Positions 34,607 through 43,390 of a DNA stretch of 64,000 nt are shown piece by piece. Source of the DNA: Arenibacter echinorum. Its GTDB lineage: Bacteria > Bacteroidota > Bacteroidia > Flavobacteriales > Flavobacteriaceae. Where the stretch lies: the NCBI RefSeq assembly GCF_003259375.1, contig NZ_QLLN01000001.1, positions 411,360 to 475,359 of the forward strand. Direction: 5' to 3'. The notes under the pieces are model-generated. The model had not been told where the DNA came from. It worked only from the letters and a program-made list of their open reading frames with translations, and did no database searches. The stretch's first letter is position 1; each line of letters opens with the position of its first letter. Position numbers and translations under genes: made by a program.

Positions 34607-37567
34607 ATGAATAAACAAAGTATTATCAGAATTCTATTTTTCTTACTATTGACTCCTTTAGCATTGTTTTCTCAGAACAAAGCCTACGTTTCTGCATTAA
34701 AAGGAGGTAATATTCAAATTATCAATACCGAAACCCATACTTTGTCTGGAACTATAGGTCCAATTTCTGGCGATACAAATTGGCGTAATAACGAAAGAAC
34801 AATTGGTGTTAGTAATGATAATAAATATCTTTTTCAGGATTGCTATAATTGTGGCGGTGGTACTAAAATAATAGATTTATCAGATAATTCTATAATAGGA
34901 AATATTAGTAATTTTTCTGGTAAAAGTGGTATTGTATCTTCTCCCTCTGGGGGCAAGATTTATACGGCAGCTGCATATAGTGTTAATATTTATGATCTTA
35001 ACACTCAGTTGAGTACCAATTTTGTTGGCAGGAATACAGGAACCTGCACTGTGGAAAATCCTAATGAAGCCTATCAAAGTGTAAGATTGGCGCTCAATTC
35101 AACCGGAACCAAACTATATGTGGCAAATTTGGATCCTCGGAAAAAAGGAGTTTCTGTTTATGATACTTCTACGGGGAATGAAATTAAAATACATTCCGGT
35201 ATTTCAGGGGCAACAAGGTTAAATATAAGTTCAGATGATAATTTTGTATATGTATGTAATACTGGTTGGGGTTATGGTGTCTGTAGAGATGATCCTACAT
35301 TGATGACGGATATAAATGGCGTTGCAAACTCCAATCATTCGTCTGATATTGCCATTATAAATACTAATACCAATTCGGTAATTGATTATGTTAATGTAGG
35401 AGGACCAGTTGATGTAGTTTTAAATAATGACGGTTCTAGAATTTATGTTGGAACTGGGAGTGGAGTAAAGGTTATAGAAAGAAATCTTAGTACTAATGCG
35501 CACTCACTTTCTACAGTTACCTACAGTACAGGTTCTGTAAGTCATATGGAAATTGATCCAACAGGTTCATTCTTGTATGTTGTGTCCTCAAATGTATTAA
35601 AACATGTGGATCTTATCTCGGGGAATATAAGTACAATATCTACTTCTTCCAGTGATTTTTTGGGAAATATAGTATTTGAAAAACCTTTTTTAGATTCGGA
35701 TCAGGACGGAATACATGATTCCCTTGATTTATGTTCAAGTACCCCTAGTGGGGAGTCTGTAGATGCCAATGGATGTTCCGATAGTCAAAAGGACAGTGAT
35801 GACGACGGCGTAATGGACGATGTTGATACCTGTGCAGATACACCATCTGGAGAAACACCGGATTCTAACGGTTGTTCGGATAGCCAAAAGGACAGCGATA
35901 ACGATGGTGTTATGGATGATGCCGATACCTGTGCCAACACGCCTAGCGGAGAAACAATAGATAGCAATGGTTGTTCCGATAGTCAAAAAGATAGTGACAA
36001 TGATGGTGTCTCTGATGCTATTGATACTTGTAATAATACACCTGCAGGAGAAAGTGTAGATGCCAATGGATGTTCAGATAGTCAAAAGGATAGCGATAAC
36101 GACGGCCTCATGGACGATGTTGATACCTGTGCAGATACACCAACTGGAGAAACACCGGATTCTAATGGTTGTTCGGATAGCCAAAGGGATAGCGACATTG
36201 ATGGTGTCATGGATAATGTTGACACCTGTGGGAATACTCCAAGTGGGGAAGCAGTAGATACAAATGGTTGTTCAGATAGTCAAAAGGATAGTGACAATGA
36301 TGGTGTGTCTGATGTAATTGATACTTGTGATGATACACCTACAGGAGAAAGTGTAGATGCCAATGGATGTTCGGATTCCCAAAAGGATAGTGACAATGAT
36401 GGTGTCATGGACAATGTTGATACTTGTGCGAATACTCCATTGGGGGAAACCGTAGATACCAATGGATGTTCGGATTCCCAAAGGGATAGCGACAATGACG
36501 GTGTCATGGATAATGTTGACACCTGTGGGAATACTCCAAGTGGGGAAGCAGTAGATACCAATGGATGTTCGGATTCCCAAAAGGATAGTGACAATGATGG
36601 TATCATGGATAATATCGATGTCTGTGACAATACTCCAAGTGGAGAACTAGTCGATGCCAATGGCTGTTCAGACAGTCAAAAAGATGCAGATAACGATGGT
36701 ATTTCAGATGCTATTGATACCTGTGCTAACACACCATCAGGAGAAACAGCAGACGTCAATGGTTGTTCAGATAGTCAAAAAGATGCTGATTATGATGGAG
36801 TTATGGACGATGTTGATATCTGTGCCAATACTCCTTCTGGAGAAACCGTGGATGCCAATGGTTGTTCCACGTCCCAAAAAGATACCGATGGTGATGGTGT
36901 GAATAATGATATGGACGATTGCCTCAATACAGCAGCTGGAGAAACAGTGGATGCCAATGGCTGTTCAGCTTCCCAGAAGGACAGTGATTTTGACGGAGTC
37001 AACGATGCAGAAGATCAATGCCCTGAATCTCCTGAAGATGAGGCTGTGGATGCCCAAGGGTGTAGCGAGAGCCAAAAGGATGATGATAACGACGGAGTGA
37101 ACAACGTTTTGGACGAATGTCCCAATACCGCATCGGATGAGATTGCGGACACAAATGGTTGCTCCGATTCACAAAAGGACCAGGACGGCGATGGTATTCA
37201 GGATTCCTTGGACAATTGTCCAATGTTTTCCAACCCTGGCCAGGAAGACCGTGACGGCGATGGCCAAGGTGATGTATGTGATACGGTAGAGCTTAACGCT
37301 TCCCAAGCCTTTACCCCCAACGGGGACGGCATCAACGATACCTGGGTGATTTCTAATATTGAGAATTTTCCTAATTCTATGGTAAGGGTATTCAACTCTT
37401 GGGGTAAAGAAGTGTTCTCGGCCAGGAATTATCAGAACACCTGGGACGGTCGTTACAAAGATCTTGGTGCCAAACTCCCTAATTCCGGATCGTATTATTT
37501 CCAGATCGATTTTGAGGGAGATGGTAAGGTAGACCAGGACGGTTGGCTTTATATCAGTTCAAATTAA
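34607..37567 (+). CDS. Secreted beta-propeller / thrombospondin type-3 repeat protein with T9SS type B sorting domain
   Basis: 986 residues. Signal peptide (ILFFLLLTPLALFS, cut near 22-23). Residues 24-355 show repeats of the YVTN-type beta-propeller (KAYVSALKGGNIQIINTET, KLYVANLDP). Residues 363-857 are 15 tandem 33-residue thrombospondin type-3 repeats of pattern DSDNDGVxDxxDTCxNTPxG then exVDxNGCSDSQK, plus a partial unit up to about 890; these bind calcium. The C-terminus (about 897-986; FTPNGDGINDTWVI, FNSWGKEVFS) is a gliding-motility-type, T9SS type B sorting domain. It is therefore exported by T9SS to the cell surface. The adjacent PorP/SprF gene is the expected partner. An adhesion role is inferred. 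Confidence 0.93.
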   Translation: MNKQSIIRILFFLLLTPLALFSQNKAYVSALKGGNIQIINTETHTLSGTIGPISGDTNWRNNERTIGVSNDNKYLFQDCYNCGGGTKIIDLSDNSIIGNISNFSGKSGIVSSPSGGKIYTAAAYSVNIYDLNTQLSTNFVGRNTGTCTVENPNEAYQSVRLALNSTGTKLYVANLDPRKKGVSVYDTSTGNEIKIHSGISGATRLNISSDDNFVYVCNTGWGYGVCRDDPTLMTDINGVANSNHSSDIAIINTNTNSVIDYVNVGGPVDVVLNNDGSRIYVGTGSGVKVIERNLSTNAHSLSTVTYSTGSVSHMEIDPTGSFLYVVSSNVLKHVDLISGNISTISTSSSDFLGNIVFEKPFLDSDQDGIHDSLDLCSSTPSGESVDANGCSDSQKDSDDDGVMDDVDTCADTPSGETPDSNGCSDSQKDSDNDGVMDDADTCANTPSGETIDSNGCSDSQKDSDNDGVSDAIDTCNNTPAGESVDANGCSDSQKDSDNDGLMDDVDTCADTPTGETPDSNGCSDSQRDSDIDGVMDNVDTCGNTPSGEAVDTNGCSDSQKDSDNDGVSDVIDTCDDTPTGESVDANGCSDSQKDSDNDGVMDNVDTCANTPLGETVDTNGCSDSQRDSDNDGVMDNVDTCGNTPSGEAVDTNGCSDSQKDSDNDGIMDNIDVCDNTPSGELVDANGCSDSQKDADNDGISDAIDTCANTPSGETADVNGCSDSQKDADYDGVMDDVDICANTPSGETVDANGCSTSQKDTDGDGVNNDMDDCLNTAAGETVDANGCSASQKDSDFDGVNDAEDQCPESPEDEAVDAQGCSESQKDDDNDGVNNVLDECPNTASDEIADTNGCSDSQKDQDGDGIQDSLDNCPMFSNPGQEDRDGDGQGDVCDTVELNASQAFTPNGDGINDTWVISNIENFPNSMVRVFNSWGKEVFSARNYQNTWDGRYKDLGAKLPNSGSYYFQIDFEGDGKVDQDGWLYISSN
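35693..37177. repeat. 15 tandem 99-bp repeats encoding thrombospondin type-3 units
   Basis: Fifteen in-frame units of 33 codons, followed by one divergent unit. Units 2-4, 5-7 and 8-10 resemble each other as triplets, giving a higher-order period of about 297 bp. Units 6 and 9 differ at a single residue, a sign of recent duplication or gene conversion. Open frames on the other strand within this block are artefacts of the repeat composition. Confidence 0.92.
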
Positions 37568-37602
37568 CAACTCCATTAACGAAGATAAAAGACATACATA
37601 GC

Positions 37603-38490
37603 ATGCAGATATACAATAAGATTATTTTAGGCGCACTATTATTAGTGGGCGGTACCACGTTTGCCCAACAGGAAGGGGTGATTACCAATTACATGTACCA
37701 TATGAACTCCTATAATCCTGCCTATGTTGGAGTAGACGGGGAAACTATGGTAACCGCCACCTTTAGGCAACAATGGACTGGCATCCCGGATGCCCCCAGT
37801 GCGGAGGCAGTATCCTTTGGGACCGCCTTGGGCAAAAATTTAGGGATTGGGATATCCCTTTACAACAGCAATACCTTTGTGGAGAGTCAGACCTTTACTG
37901 GCATTGATTTTTCCTATAGGCTACAGTTGTCAGCAGGCACGGAGCTCTATCTTGGGCTAAAAGCCGGGGGCAATGCCTACAGCGTGAACACTTCGGGCCT
38001 GGAGACCTACAACGTAAATACGGACCCCAGTATCTCGTCTATTTCCCGCTTTAACCCCAATGTAGGGGTAGGGGCCTTGTTGAAGAGCGGAAAATGGTAC
38101 GCTTCCCTTGCGGTACCACGACTTTTGTCCACCGATCGTGCAGACAACGACAACGGTGTGGCCACGGCGGCATTGGCCAAGCCACATGCGTACGCTACGG
38201 CAGGCTATGAGTTTTTGTTGAATCCAGCAACTAACCTAATGCTAAGGCCATCGGCCATGGGACGTTATGTAAGCGGGGCACCGGTTTCGGTAGATTTCAA
38301 CGCAATGCTCTCCTTTGACGACAACTTTGGTATGGGGGGCAGTTATAGGACCGATGGGGCTTTTGCCGGTCTGGTAAATTTTAGCATCAAAAAGAGATTG
38401 TTAATTGGGTATGCCTATGAGGTAAGTACCAGGAGCGAATTGGCCAGTGCCAAGAATACCAATGAGTTTTTATTGAGATTCTTGTTTTAG
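37603..38490 (+). CDS. PorP/SprF family type IX secretion outer-membrane protein
   Basis: 295 residues with a signal peptide (IILGALLLVGGTTFA, cleaved before QQEG). Conserved early segment YMYHMNSYNPAYVGVDG and FRQQWTGIPDAP, then alternating beta-strand pattern to a C-terminus ending LLRFLF, as for outer-membrane barrels. PorP/SprF proteins bind and retain or help export T9SS type B proteins; here the partner would be the preceding repeat protein, 35 nt away, likely co-transcribed. The start at 37603 fits the signal peptide; an upstream in-frame ATG at 37543 lies within the previous gene. A terminator follows. Confidence 0.92.
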   Translation: MQIYNKIILGALLLVGGTTFAQQEGVITNYMYHMNSYNPAYVGVDGETMVTATFRQQWTGIPDAPSAEAVSFGTALGKNLGIGISLYNSNTFVESQTFTGIDFSYRLQLSAGTELYLGLKAGGNAYSVNTSGLETYNVNTDPSISSISRFNPNVGVGALLKSGKWYASLAVPRLLSTDRADNDNGVATAALAKPHAYATAGYEFLLNPATNLMLRPSAMGRYVSGAPVSVDFNAMLSFDDNFGMGGSYRTDGAFAGLVNFSIKKRLLIGYAYEVSTRSELASAKNTNEFLLRFLF

Positions 38491-38510
38491 TTTATAAAGG
38501 ATATAAAATT

Positions 38511-38548
38511 AAAAAGGGTTATTGCGGAAGCAATGGCCTTTTTTTTTG
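38511..38548 (+). terminator. Terminator behind the PorP/SprF gene
   Basis: An ATTGC/GCAAT helix extends imperfectly into AAAAAGG/CCTTTTT and ends in a nine-T run. It closes the repeat protein-PorP/SprF operon. Confidence 0.72.
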
Positions 38549-38881
38549 ATAGCTTCACGGAAACGGGTTAGTCCTATCCGAAGACTATTTTTTAATTGTT
38601 CTTGCCATACCTAGCCTATTCGGATTAACATGCCTATACAATCCTTAAGACCAACATTTTAGGCAGCAAGGGTTTGCAACATTAAAAATCAAACTGCTCA
38701 ATAAGAGCTGTACACAACATTTTCAGTCACTTATACATCATTGGTGCCTTAATAAAACCTTATTTAGGTGTGGAATACTAATTTTGATTGTAATACGTTA
38801 TCAAGGAACAAGGTATAAGCCTATTTCCAGTTAGGGATAATGTTGTTTTAAACAGCGTTTATAGTATTAATTCCATTGAGA
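38549..38881. other. Upstream region of the beta-helix gene
   Basis: About 330 nt without a gene. It contains the shared element at 38713-38786 (separate entry) and roughly 95 nt of leader before the ATG at 38882. Nothing else was recognised. Confidence 0.6.
38713..38786 (+). promoter_or_regulatory. Promoter element shared with 34440-34513 (copy 2)
   Basis: CACAACAT (38713-38720), CACTTATACATCATT (38728-38742) and the -7 box TAATTTTG (38779-38786). Spacing between the three blocks is identical to copy 1. No TTTG -33 box. Confidence 0.7.
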
Positions 38882-39976
38882 ATGAAAAAAAGTCAAATTA
38901 TAGTTTTTTTAATTGCCGTCTTCTGTTTTTCTACGACCATTGCACAAACTGAGGTTAAGGTTACCAGTCTTGGCGACGATAGTAGCACAGGTACTTTGCG
39001 TTGGGCTATAAATTTAGCCAATAAGGATTCTGATGTCAAGGAAATCAAATTTCAACCTGGATTGAGGGGCACGCTTGTACTATCTTCGGATCTTCCACAA
39101 ATCAATAGCGATTTAATTATTGTTGGACCGGGGTCAGAGGATGTTGTAATTTCAGGTAATGGCCAGTTCCTAATGTTCACGGTTAATCAAGGGTTTAGTT
39201 TGGATATCTCTGGATTTACCTTAACCGATTCTGCGGATAGTTATAATAATGGGACTATTTTTGCGGCTTCGGGATCCACCATAACTGCCTCTGAAATAGT
39301 GGTTACAGGAGTTGCCAATCAAACAGCGTTTTGGTCTAAAGGAGACCATTCAACCATTGCAATCTCCAATTCCGTTTTTAAAAATAATTCTGCCACCCTA
39401 TTTAGGAGCTATTGGGGGTCTACTCCCAGTTTTACTTCAGATAATGAGAACGACTATACCAATAAAATAATCATAACGGAATCTAAATTTAGTTACAACA
39501 GGGGCTTAATTTTTTCAACGGAGCATTTTGTGAAAATTGATAAGTGTACCTTTAATGGGAATTATGATCAAATAGCCAGTTTTAAGGGGGTAAACCGTTA
39601 CCAAGTCTTAAACTCTACCTTTGTTAACAATACTGGTCATCTGCTGTTTACCTTTTCAAGTAAGATTGGTGATACACCATCATGGGGCATGGATACCCTA
39701 GGGGCCAATAATACTCTTTTTGACGGGAACTTGTTTCAAGGGAATACAGGAACAATTCTTAATACCGGTGGGGGTTTTAAGCATGATTCCAAAACTACTA
39801 TTACGAATAATACTTTTGTGAATAACGGAAATAAGTGGTACGGTAATCCCATTGTAGAATCTGGAAACCAACAAAACAATTTTATTACCCCGGTTAGGCC
39901 ATCAGAAAATGATGGCACGGTCTTTCTTTCGCTGAACAAATCATTGCTTATAGAAGCAGGAGAAGAACTACACTAA
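38882..39976 (+). CDS. Secreted right-handed beta-helix protein
   Basis: 364 residues. Signal peptide (IIVFLIAVFCFSTTIA, cleaved before QTEV). The N-terminal VTSLGDDSSTGTLRWAINLA is the start typical of parallel beta-helix adhesins and polysaccharide-active proteins. It is followed by repeats rich in N and G (SNSVFKNNSATLFRS, NSTFVNNTGHLLFTFS, ITNNTFVNNGNKWYGN). The C-terminus ends abruptly (SLLIEAGEELH) and no T9SS sorting domain is visible, unlike the upstream surface protein. The ATG at 38882 was chosen; a TTG at 38876 is in frame but gives no better N-terminus. It shares an upstream element with the repeat-protein gene, so co-regulation is likely. Confidence 0.85.
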   Translation: MKKSQIIVFLIAVFCFSTTIAQTEVKVTSLGDDSSTGTLRWAINLANKDSDVKEIKFQPGLRGTLVLSSDLPQINSDLIIVGPGSEDVVISGNGQFLMFTVNQGFSLDISGFTLTDSADSYNNGTIFAASGSTITASEIVVTGVANQTAFWSKGDHSTIAISNSVFKNNSATLFRSYWGSTPSFTSDNENDYTNKIIITESKFSYNRGLIFSTEHFVKIDKCTFNGNYDQIASFKGVNRYQVLNSTFVNNTGHLLFTFSSKIGDTPSWGMDTLGANNTLFDGNLFQGNTGTILNTGGGFKHDSKTTITNNTFVNNGNKWYGNPIVESGNQQNNFITPVRPSENDGTVFLSLNKSLLIEAGEELH

Positions 39977-40031
39977 AGGTTAATGTTTCCAAATATTGGA
40001 ATTGATATAAAGAGAAAGATTATTGAAGAAT

Positions 40032-40060
40032 AAAAAGAGGCCCGATGAGGGCCTCTTTTT
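40032..40060. terminator. Bidirectional terminator between the beta-helix gene and yebC
   Basis: AAAAAGAGGCCC (40032-40043) pairs with GGGCCTCTTTTT (40049-40060), with a 5-nt loop; T-runs on both strands. Confidence 0.93.
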
Positions 40061-40082
40061 CATTATTTTAATAAAGTGATTA

Positions 40083-40793
40083 TTACTCCTGCATGGTGTG
40101 ATATACGTTCTGTACATCATCATCCTCTTCTATTTTTTCCAAGAGTTTTTCCACATCGGCCGCTTCTTCCTCGCTTAGTGCTTTAGTGACCTGCGGAATA
40201 CGTTCAAAACCGGAAGATAAAATTTCGATCTCCCTGTTTTCCAATTCTTTTTGAATGGCCCCAAAACTTTCAAAGGGAGCATATATCAATATACCATCTT
40301 CATCTGCAAAAACCTCTTCGGCCCCAAAATCGATCATTTCCAATTCCAATTCCTCTGGGTCTATGCCTTCGGCAGGAATCCTAAAGTTACAGGTATGGTC
40401 GAACATAAACTCAACAGAACCCGAAGTTCCCAAGCTCCCGTTGCATTTGTTGAAATAACTTCTAACATTGGCCACGGTCCTTGTGTTATTGTCCGTAGCT
40501 GTTTCTACTAAAATGGCAATTCCATGAGGCGCGTAACCTTCAAAAAGCACTTCCTTAAAGTCGCCCAAACTTTTGTCAGATGCCCGTTTAATGGCCCTTT
40601 CCACATTGTCCTTGGGCATGTTTACTGCCTTGGCATTTTGGATAACGGCCCTTAATCGCGCATTGGAGCTAGGGTCTGGCCCTCCCTCTTTTACTGCCAT
40701 AACAATGTCTTTGCCTATTCTGGTAAAGGCCTTTGACATCGCGGACCACCTTTTCATTTTACGTGCTTTTCTAAACTCAAAAGCTCTTCCCAT
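40083..40793 (-). CDS. YebC/PmpR family protein
   Basis: 236 residues with the family N-terminus (GRAFEFRKARKMKRWSAMSK) and the AVKEGGPDPSSNARLRAVI region. It is followed by NAKAVNMPKDNVERAIKRAS, the family's most conserved stretch, and an acidic C-terminus (EKIEEDDDVQNVYHTMQE). YebC proteins were named transcription regulators and have recently been linked to translation of polyproline tracts. It has its own consensus promoter and convergent terminator, so it is a single-gene transcript. Confidence 0.94.
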   Translation of the reverse strand: MGRAFEFRKARKMKRWSAMSKAFTRIGKDIVMAVKEGGPDPSSNARLRAVIQNAKAVNMPKDNVERAIKRASDKSLGDFKEVLFEGYAPHGIAILVETATDNNTRTVANVRSYFNKCNGSLGTSGSVEFMFDHTCNFRIPAEGIDPEELELEMIDFGAEEVFADEDGILIYAPFESFGAIQKELENREIEILSSGFERIPQVTKALSEEEAADVEKLLEKIEEDDDVQNVYHTMQE

Positions 40794-40821
40794 TTCTTAG
40801 TTTTATTAGAATAATATGGAA

Positions 40822-40851
40822 CAAATGTAACAATTTTTACTACTGACGCAA
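40822..40851 (-). promoter_or_regulatory. Promoter of yebC
   Basis: On the minus strand TTG (40851-40849), a 19-nt spacer and TACATTTG (40829-40822): a near-perfect Bacteroidota promoter. Start of transcription about 23 nt before the ATG. Confidence 0.82.
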
Positions 40852-40860
40852 GTGTAAAGG

Positions 40861-41148
40861 CTAGTTGCTTACGATAATTTCCTCAATACTGTGTGCCAAC
40901 TTAAAATCCCTTTCCGTAACGCCCTCCGCATCATGGGTAGATAGTCTAATATTAAGGGAATTATAGACATTGCTCCAATCTGGGTGATGATTTTGTGATT
41001 CACATTCAAAGGCGATTCTGGTCATTACGGAGAAAGCATCCTTGAAATTTTTAAATTCAAAAGAGGTTTCAATGGCACCATCCACATAATCCCAACCGTC
41101 CAATTCCTCCAATCGTTTTTCTATTTCTGATTCAGATAATTTTTTCAT
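40861..41148 (-). CDS. 4a-hydroxytetrahydrobiopterin dehydratase (pterin carbinolamine dehydratase)
   Basis: 95 residues, normal length for the PCD/DCoH family. The active-site cluster is H54-H55-P56-D57-W58 (ESQNHHPDW) with H72-D73 (LSTHDAEG), preceded by the WDYVDGAIETSFEFKNF segment. It regenerates the pterin cofactor used by aromatic amino acid hydroxylases; no hydroxylase gene is in this window. It lies 47 nt behind the SDR gene on the same strand, so it may be in the gcvT-SDR transcript. Confidence 0.92.
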   Translation of the reverse strand: MKKLSESEIEKRLEELDGWDYVDGAIETSFEFKNFKDAFSVMTRIAFECESQNHHPDWSNVYNSLNIRLSTHDAEGVTERDFKLAHSIEEIIVSN

Positions 41149-41196
41149 GTCGCTATTTTTTATAAAGTTAATTAAAACAGTACAATTCCGCGGGGC

Positions 41197-42015
41197 TTAT
41201 TCACTAAAGATATGATGGTCTATTATCTCCTGATAGTTAAATAATAGATTCTTTGGAAGCTGATTCGATTTTGGAAGCACCGCCAAATAACGGTCTTCAT
41301 TGGTTGTAAAAACACGTTTATAAATAGGCTGGTAGTTGCCCAAGCGGCTTACAATTTCCTTTATAAAATCTTCATGGTGTATTAGGTCTACACTTCCCAA
41401 ATGAAAGGTGCCAGACTTATTGTGGTTTATAAGGTAATGTATTTGTTGTGTTAGTTTATCATCGTTAGTGACGTTGATGATCAAATTGGGGAATACTTCA
41501 ATAGGTTCCTTATTGGTCAGGGCATTCTTTATTTCTTTAATTCTTGGTGAATTTATGCCAAAAACCATGGGTACTCTAAGAATGGCCATTTTAGAAACAG
41601 GTATCCTCAGCAGCATATTTTCTATTTTGATTTTCAGTCGGCCATAGATGCTTTCGGACAAGGTCTTGTCATTTTCATAGGAAGGGTATTTGCTATAGGC
41701 ATCAAAGACGTTGGCAGAGGATATAAAATACAATTTGCAATCTCTGTTTTGGATGTATTCCACCATATGTTGATGGGCCATTACCTGTGCTTGGAAATTC
41801 CCCCTTAAGGCCGAAATTATTAAGTCGGGTTTTACTTTGTTCAAAATATCATGAACATCATCCTCTTCAAGGTCATACCGGAAGAACTGTTGATTGTTCT
41901 CAAAGCTCTTTCTTGAAGAGTAATAAGTGCCATAGGTATCAAAATAGGAATTTAATTCCTTGTAAATGGCATAGCCTATAAAACCGCTTGCTCCTAAAAT
42001 GAGTATTTTGTTCAT
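41197..42015 (-). CDS. NAD-dependent epimerase/reductase (SDR, RmlD-like)
   Basis: 272 residues. The dinucleotide loop is GASGFIGYA (residues 8-16), with a YGRLK segment carrying the catalytic Tyr-Lys pair mid-protein. It resembles dTDP-4-dehydrorhamnose reductases, but the substrate is unknown and no other rhamnose genes are here. The start at 42015 was chosen because AAGGAGGTGAT lies 4 nt before it, a near-complete Shine-Dalgarno sequence; a further ATG at 42042 lies upstream of that site. It follows gcvT by 39 nt. Such a strong ribosome-binding site is unusual in Bacteroidota. Confidence 0.82.
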   Translation of the reverse strand: MNKILILGASGFIGYAIYKELNSYFDTYGTYYSSRKSFENNQQFFRYDLEEDDVHDILNKVKPDLIISALRGNFQAQVMAHQHMVEYIQNRDCKLYFISSANVFDAYSKYPSYENDKTLSESIYGRLKIKIENMLLRIPVSKMAILRVPMVFGINSPRIKEIKNALTNKEPIEVFPNLIINVTNDDKLTQQIHYLINHNKSGTFHLGSVDLIHHEDFIKEIVSRLGNYQPIYKRVFTTNEDRYLAVLPKSNQLPKNLLFNYQEIIDHHIFSE

Positions 42016-42018
42016 TCT

Positions 42019-42029
42019 ATCACCTCCTT
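42019..42029 (-). promoter_or_regulatory. Exceptionally strong Shine-Dalgarno sequence
   Basis: On the minus strand AAGGAGGTGAT, complementary over 11 nt to the general bacterial 16S rRNA 3' end, spaced 3-4 nt before the ATG at 42015. Most genes in this window lack any comparable site. Confidence 0.85.
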
Positions 42030-42054
42030 GTGCAAAACTCAATCGCTACATCTG

Positions 42055-43140
42055 TTAGGCCTTATAAAAAGGTAGTTTAACTATGGTAGCAGGAACTGCA
42101 TTTTTCCTAATTTGAATATAGATTTTATCGCCAATTTGGGATATGGCCGTAGGTACATAGCCTAAACCAATTCCCTTTCCCATGGAAGGCGACATGGTGC
42201 CCGAGGTTACAACCCCTATTTTATTTCCTGTTGCATCAACAATATCATAATCGTGCCTTGGAATCCCCTTCTCATCCAACTCAAAAGCTACCAGTTTTTT
42301 GGTAACCCCTTCTTCCTTTTGTTTGGCTAGGAATTCGCTATTTACGAAATCCTTGTTAAACTTGGTAATCCACAAAAGGCCTGCCTCCAGTGGCGAGGTA
42401 TTATCATTAATGTCATTACCGTACAAACAGTAGCCCATTTCCAAGCGCAAGGTATCCCTGGCGGCAAGTCCAATAGGTTTTATGTTATATGAGGTACCGG
42501 CTTCAAAAACCTTGTCCCAAATCTGTTGTACTTCTTCATTCTTGCAATATATTTCAAAACCTCCAGAACCTGTATAACCGGTGGCTGATATAATTACGTG
42601 CTCTACGCCCCCAAAATCCGCTACCTCAAAGGAATAGAACTTTATAGCACTTAAGTCAATTGAGGTCAACGATTGCATGGCTTCCACGGCTTTGGGACCC
42701 TGAATGGCAAGAAGGGAATATCCATCGGATATATTGCGCAAATCTGCACCAAATTCTTTGTTGTATTTACTAATGTGTTCCCAATCCTTATCAATATTTG
42801 ACGCATTTACTACCAATAAATATTGCTCTTCTTTAATTTTATAGACTATAAGATCATCCACAATACCACCAGTTTCGTTAGGCAAACAACTGTATTGCGC
42901 CTTACCTATGGTTAATTTGGAAGCATCATTGGAAGTTACTTTTTGTATGAGGTCCAATGCCTTAGGTCCTCCTACCAAGAACTCGCCCATATGGGATACA
43001 TCAAAGACGCCCACTCCTTTGCGGACCGTTTCATGTTCTATATTAACTCCTTCATAGGAAACAGGCATATTATAACCTGCAAAAGGTACCATTTTGGCAC
43101 CTAATGCCTCATGGGTTTTTGTCAATGCGGTGTTTTTCAT
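42055..43140 (-). CDS. gcvT: Glycine cleavage system T protein (aminomethyltransferase)
   Basis: 361 residues. Transfers the aminomethyl group of glycine from lipoyl-H protein to tetrahydrofolate. Typical segments: [56 protein letters not shown] and [13 protein letters not shown]. Folate-binding residues in the family fall in these stretches. The start at 43140 matches the family N-terminus; the frame stays open up to 43341 but those 67 residues look like upstream non-coding DNA. gcvH and gcvP are not in the window. The SDR and pterin dehydratase genes follow on the same strand. Confidence 0.95.
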   Translation of the reverse strand: MKNTALTKTHEALGAKMVPFAGYNMPVSYEGVNIEHETVRKGVGVFDVSHMGEFLVGGPKALDLIQKVTSNDASKLTIGKAQYSCLPNETGGIVDDLIVYKIKEEQYLLVVNASNIDKDWEHISKYNKEFGADLRNISDGYSLLAIQGPKAVEAMQSLTSIDLSAIKFYSFEVADFGGVEHVIISATGYTGSGGFEIYCKNEEVQQIWDKVFEAGTSYNIKPIGLAARDTLRLEMGYCLYGNDINDNTSPLEAGLLWITKFNKDFVNSEFLAKQKEEGVTKKLVAFELDEKGIPRHDYDIVDATGNKIGVVTSGTMSPSMGKGIGLGYVPTAISQIGDKIYIQIRKNAVPATIVKLPFYKA

Positions 43141-43390
43141 TTGAATAATTTGAGGCGTAAAAATATCGAAAATTAATCGAAGGGAGAATCTATATACTTT
43201 TTGTTTTGCACAAATTAATGTTAATTTGGATTCCTGCTTTGATAATTTGACGAGGAGGTAGGTATTTTGTTTAAACTGAGCAGTGATTATTATTTGTCCC
43301 TTATGCGGTTGGCCGGTTTGCTTTTCGAAATTTCCGACCAATTCTTAATCAATGTGGTATTATAATTGATTATTTTTAAACATTAAATTA

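Noticed and set aside
35735-36660. Several open frames on the minus strand and in other plus frames within the thrombospondin repeat block
   Set aside because: They arise from the 99-bp periodicity of the real gene, have repetitive low-complexity products and no start context.
43141-43341. 67-codon N-terminal extension of gcvT
   Set aside because: GcvT proteins start at [14 protein letters not shown]; the extension lies in the intergenic region and looks non-coding.
43141-43390. Possible glycine riboswitch before gcvT
   Set aside because: No conserved glycine aptamer cores could be seen in this AT-rich region.
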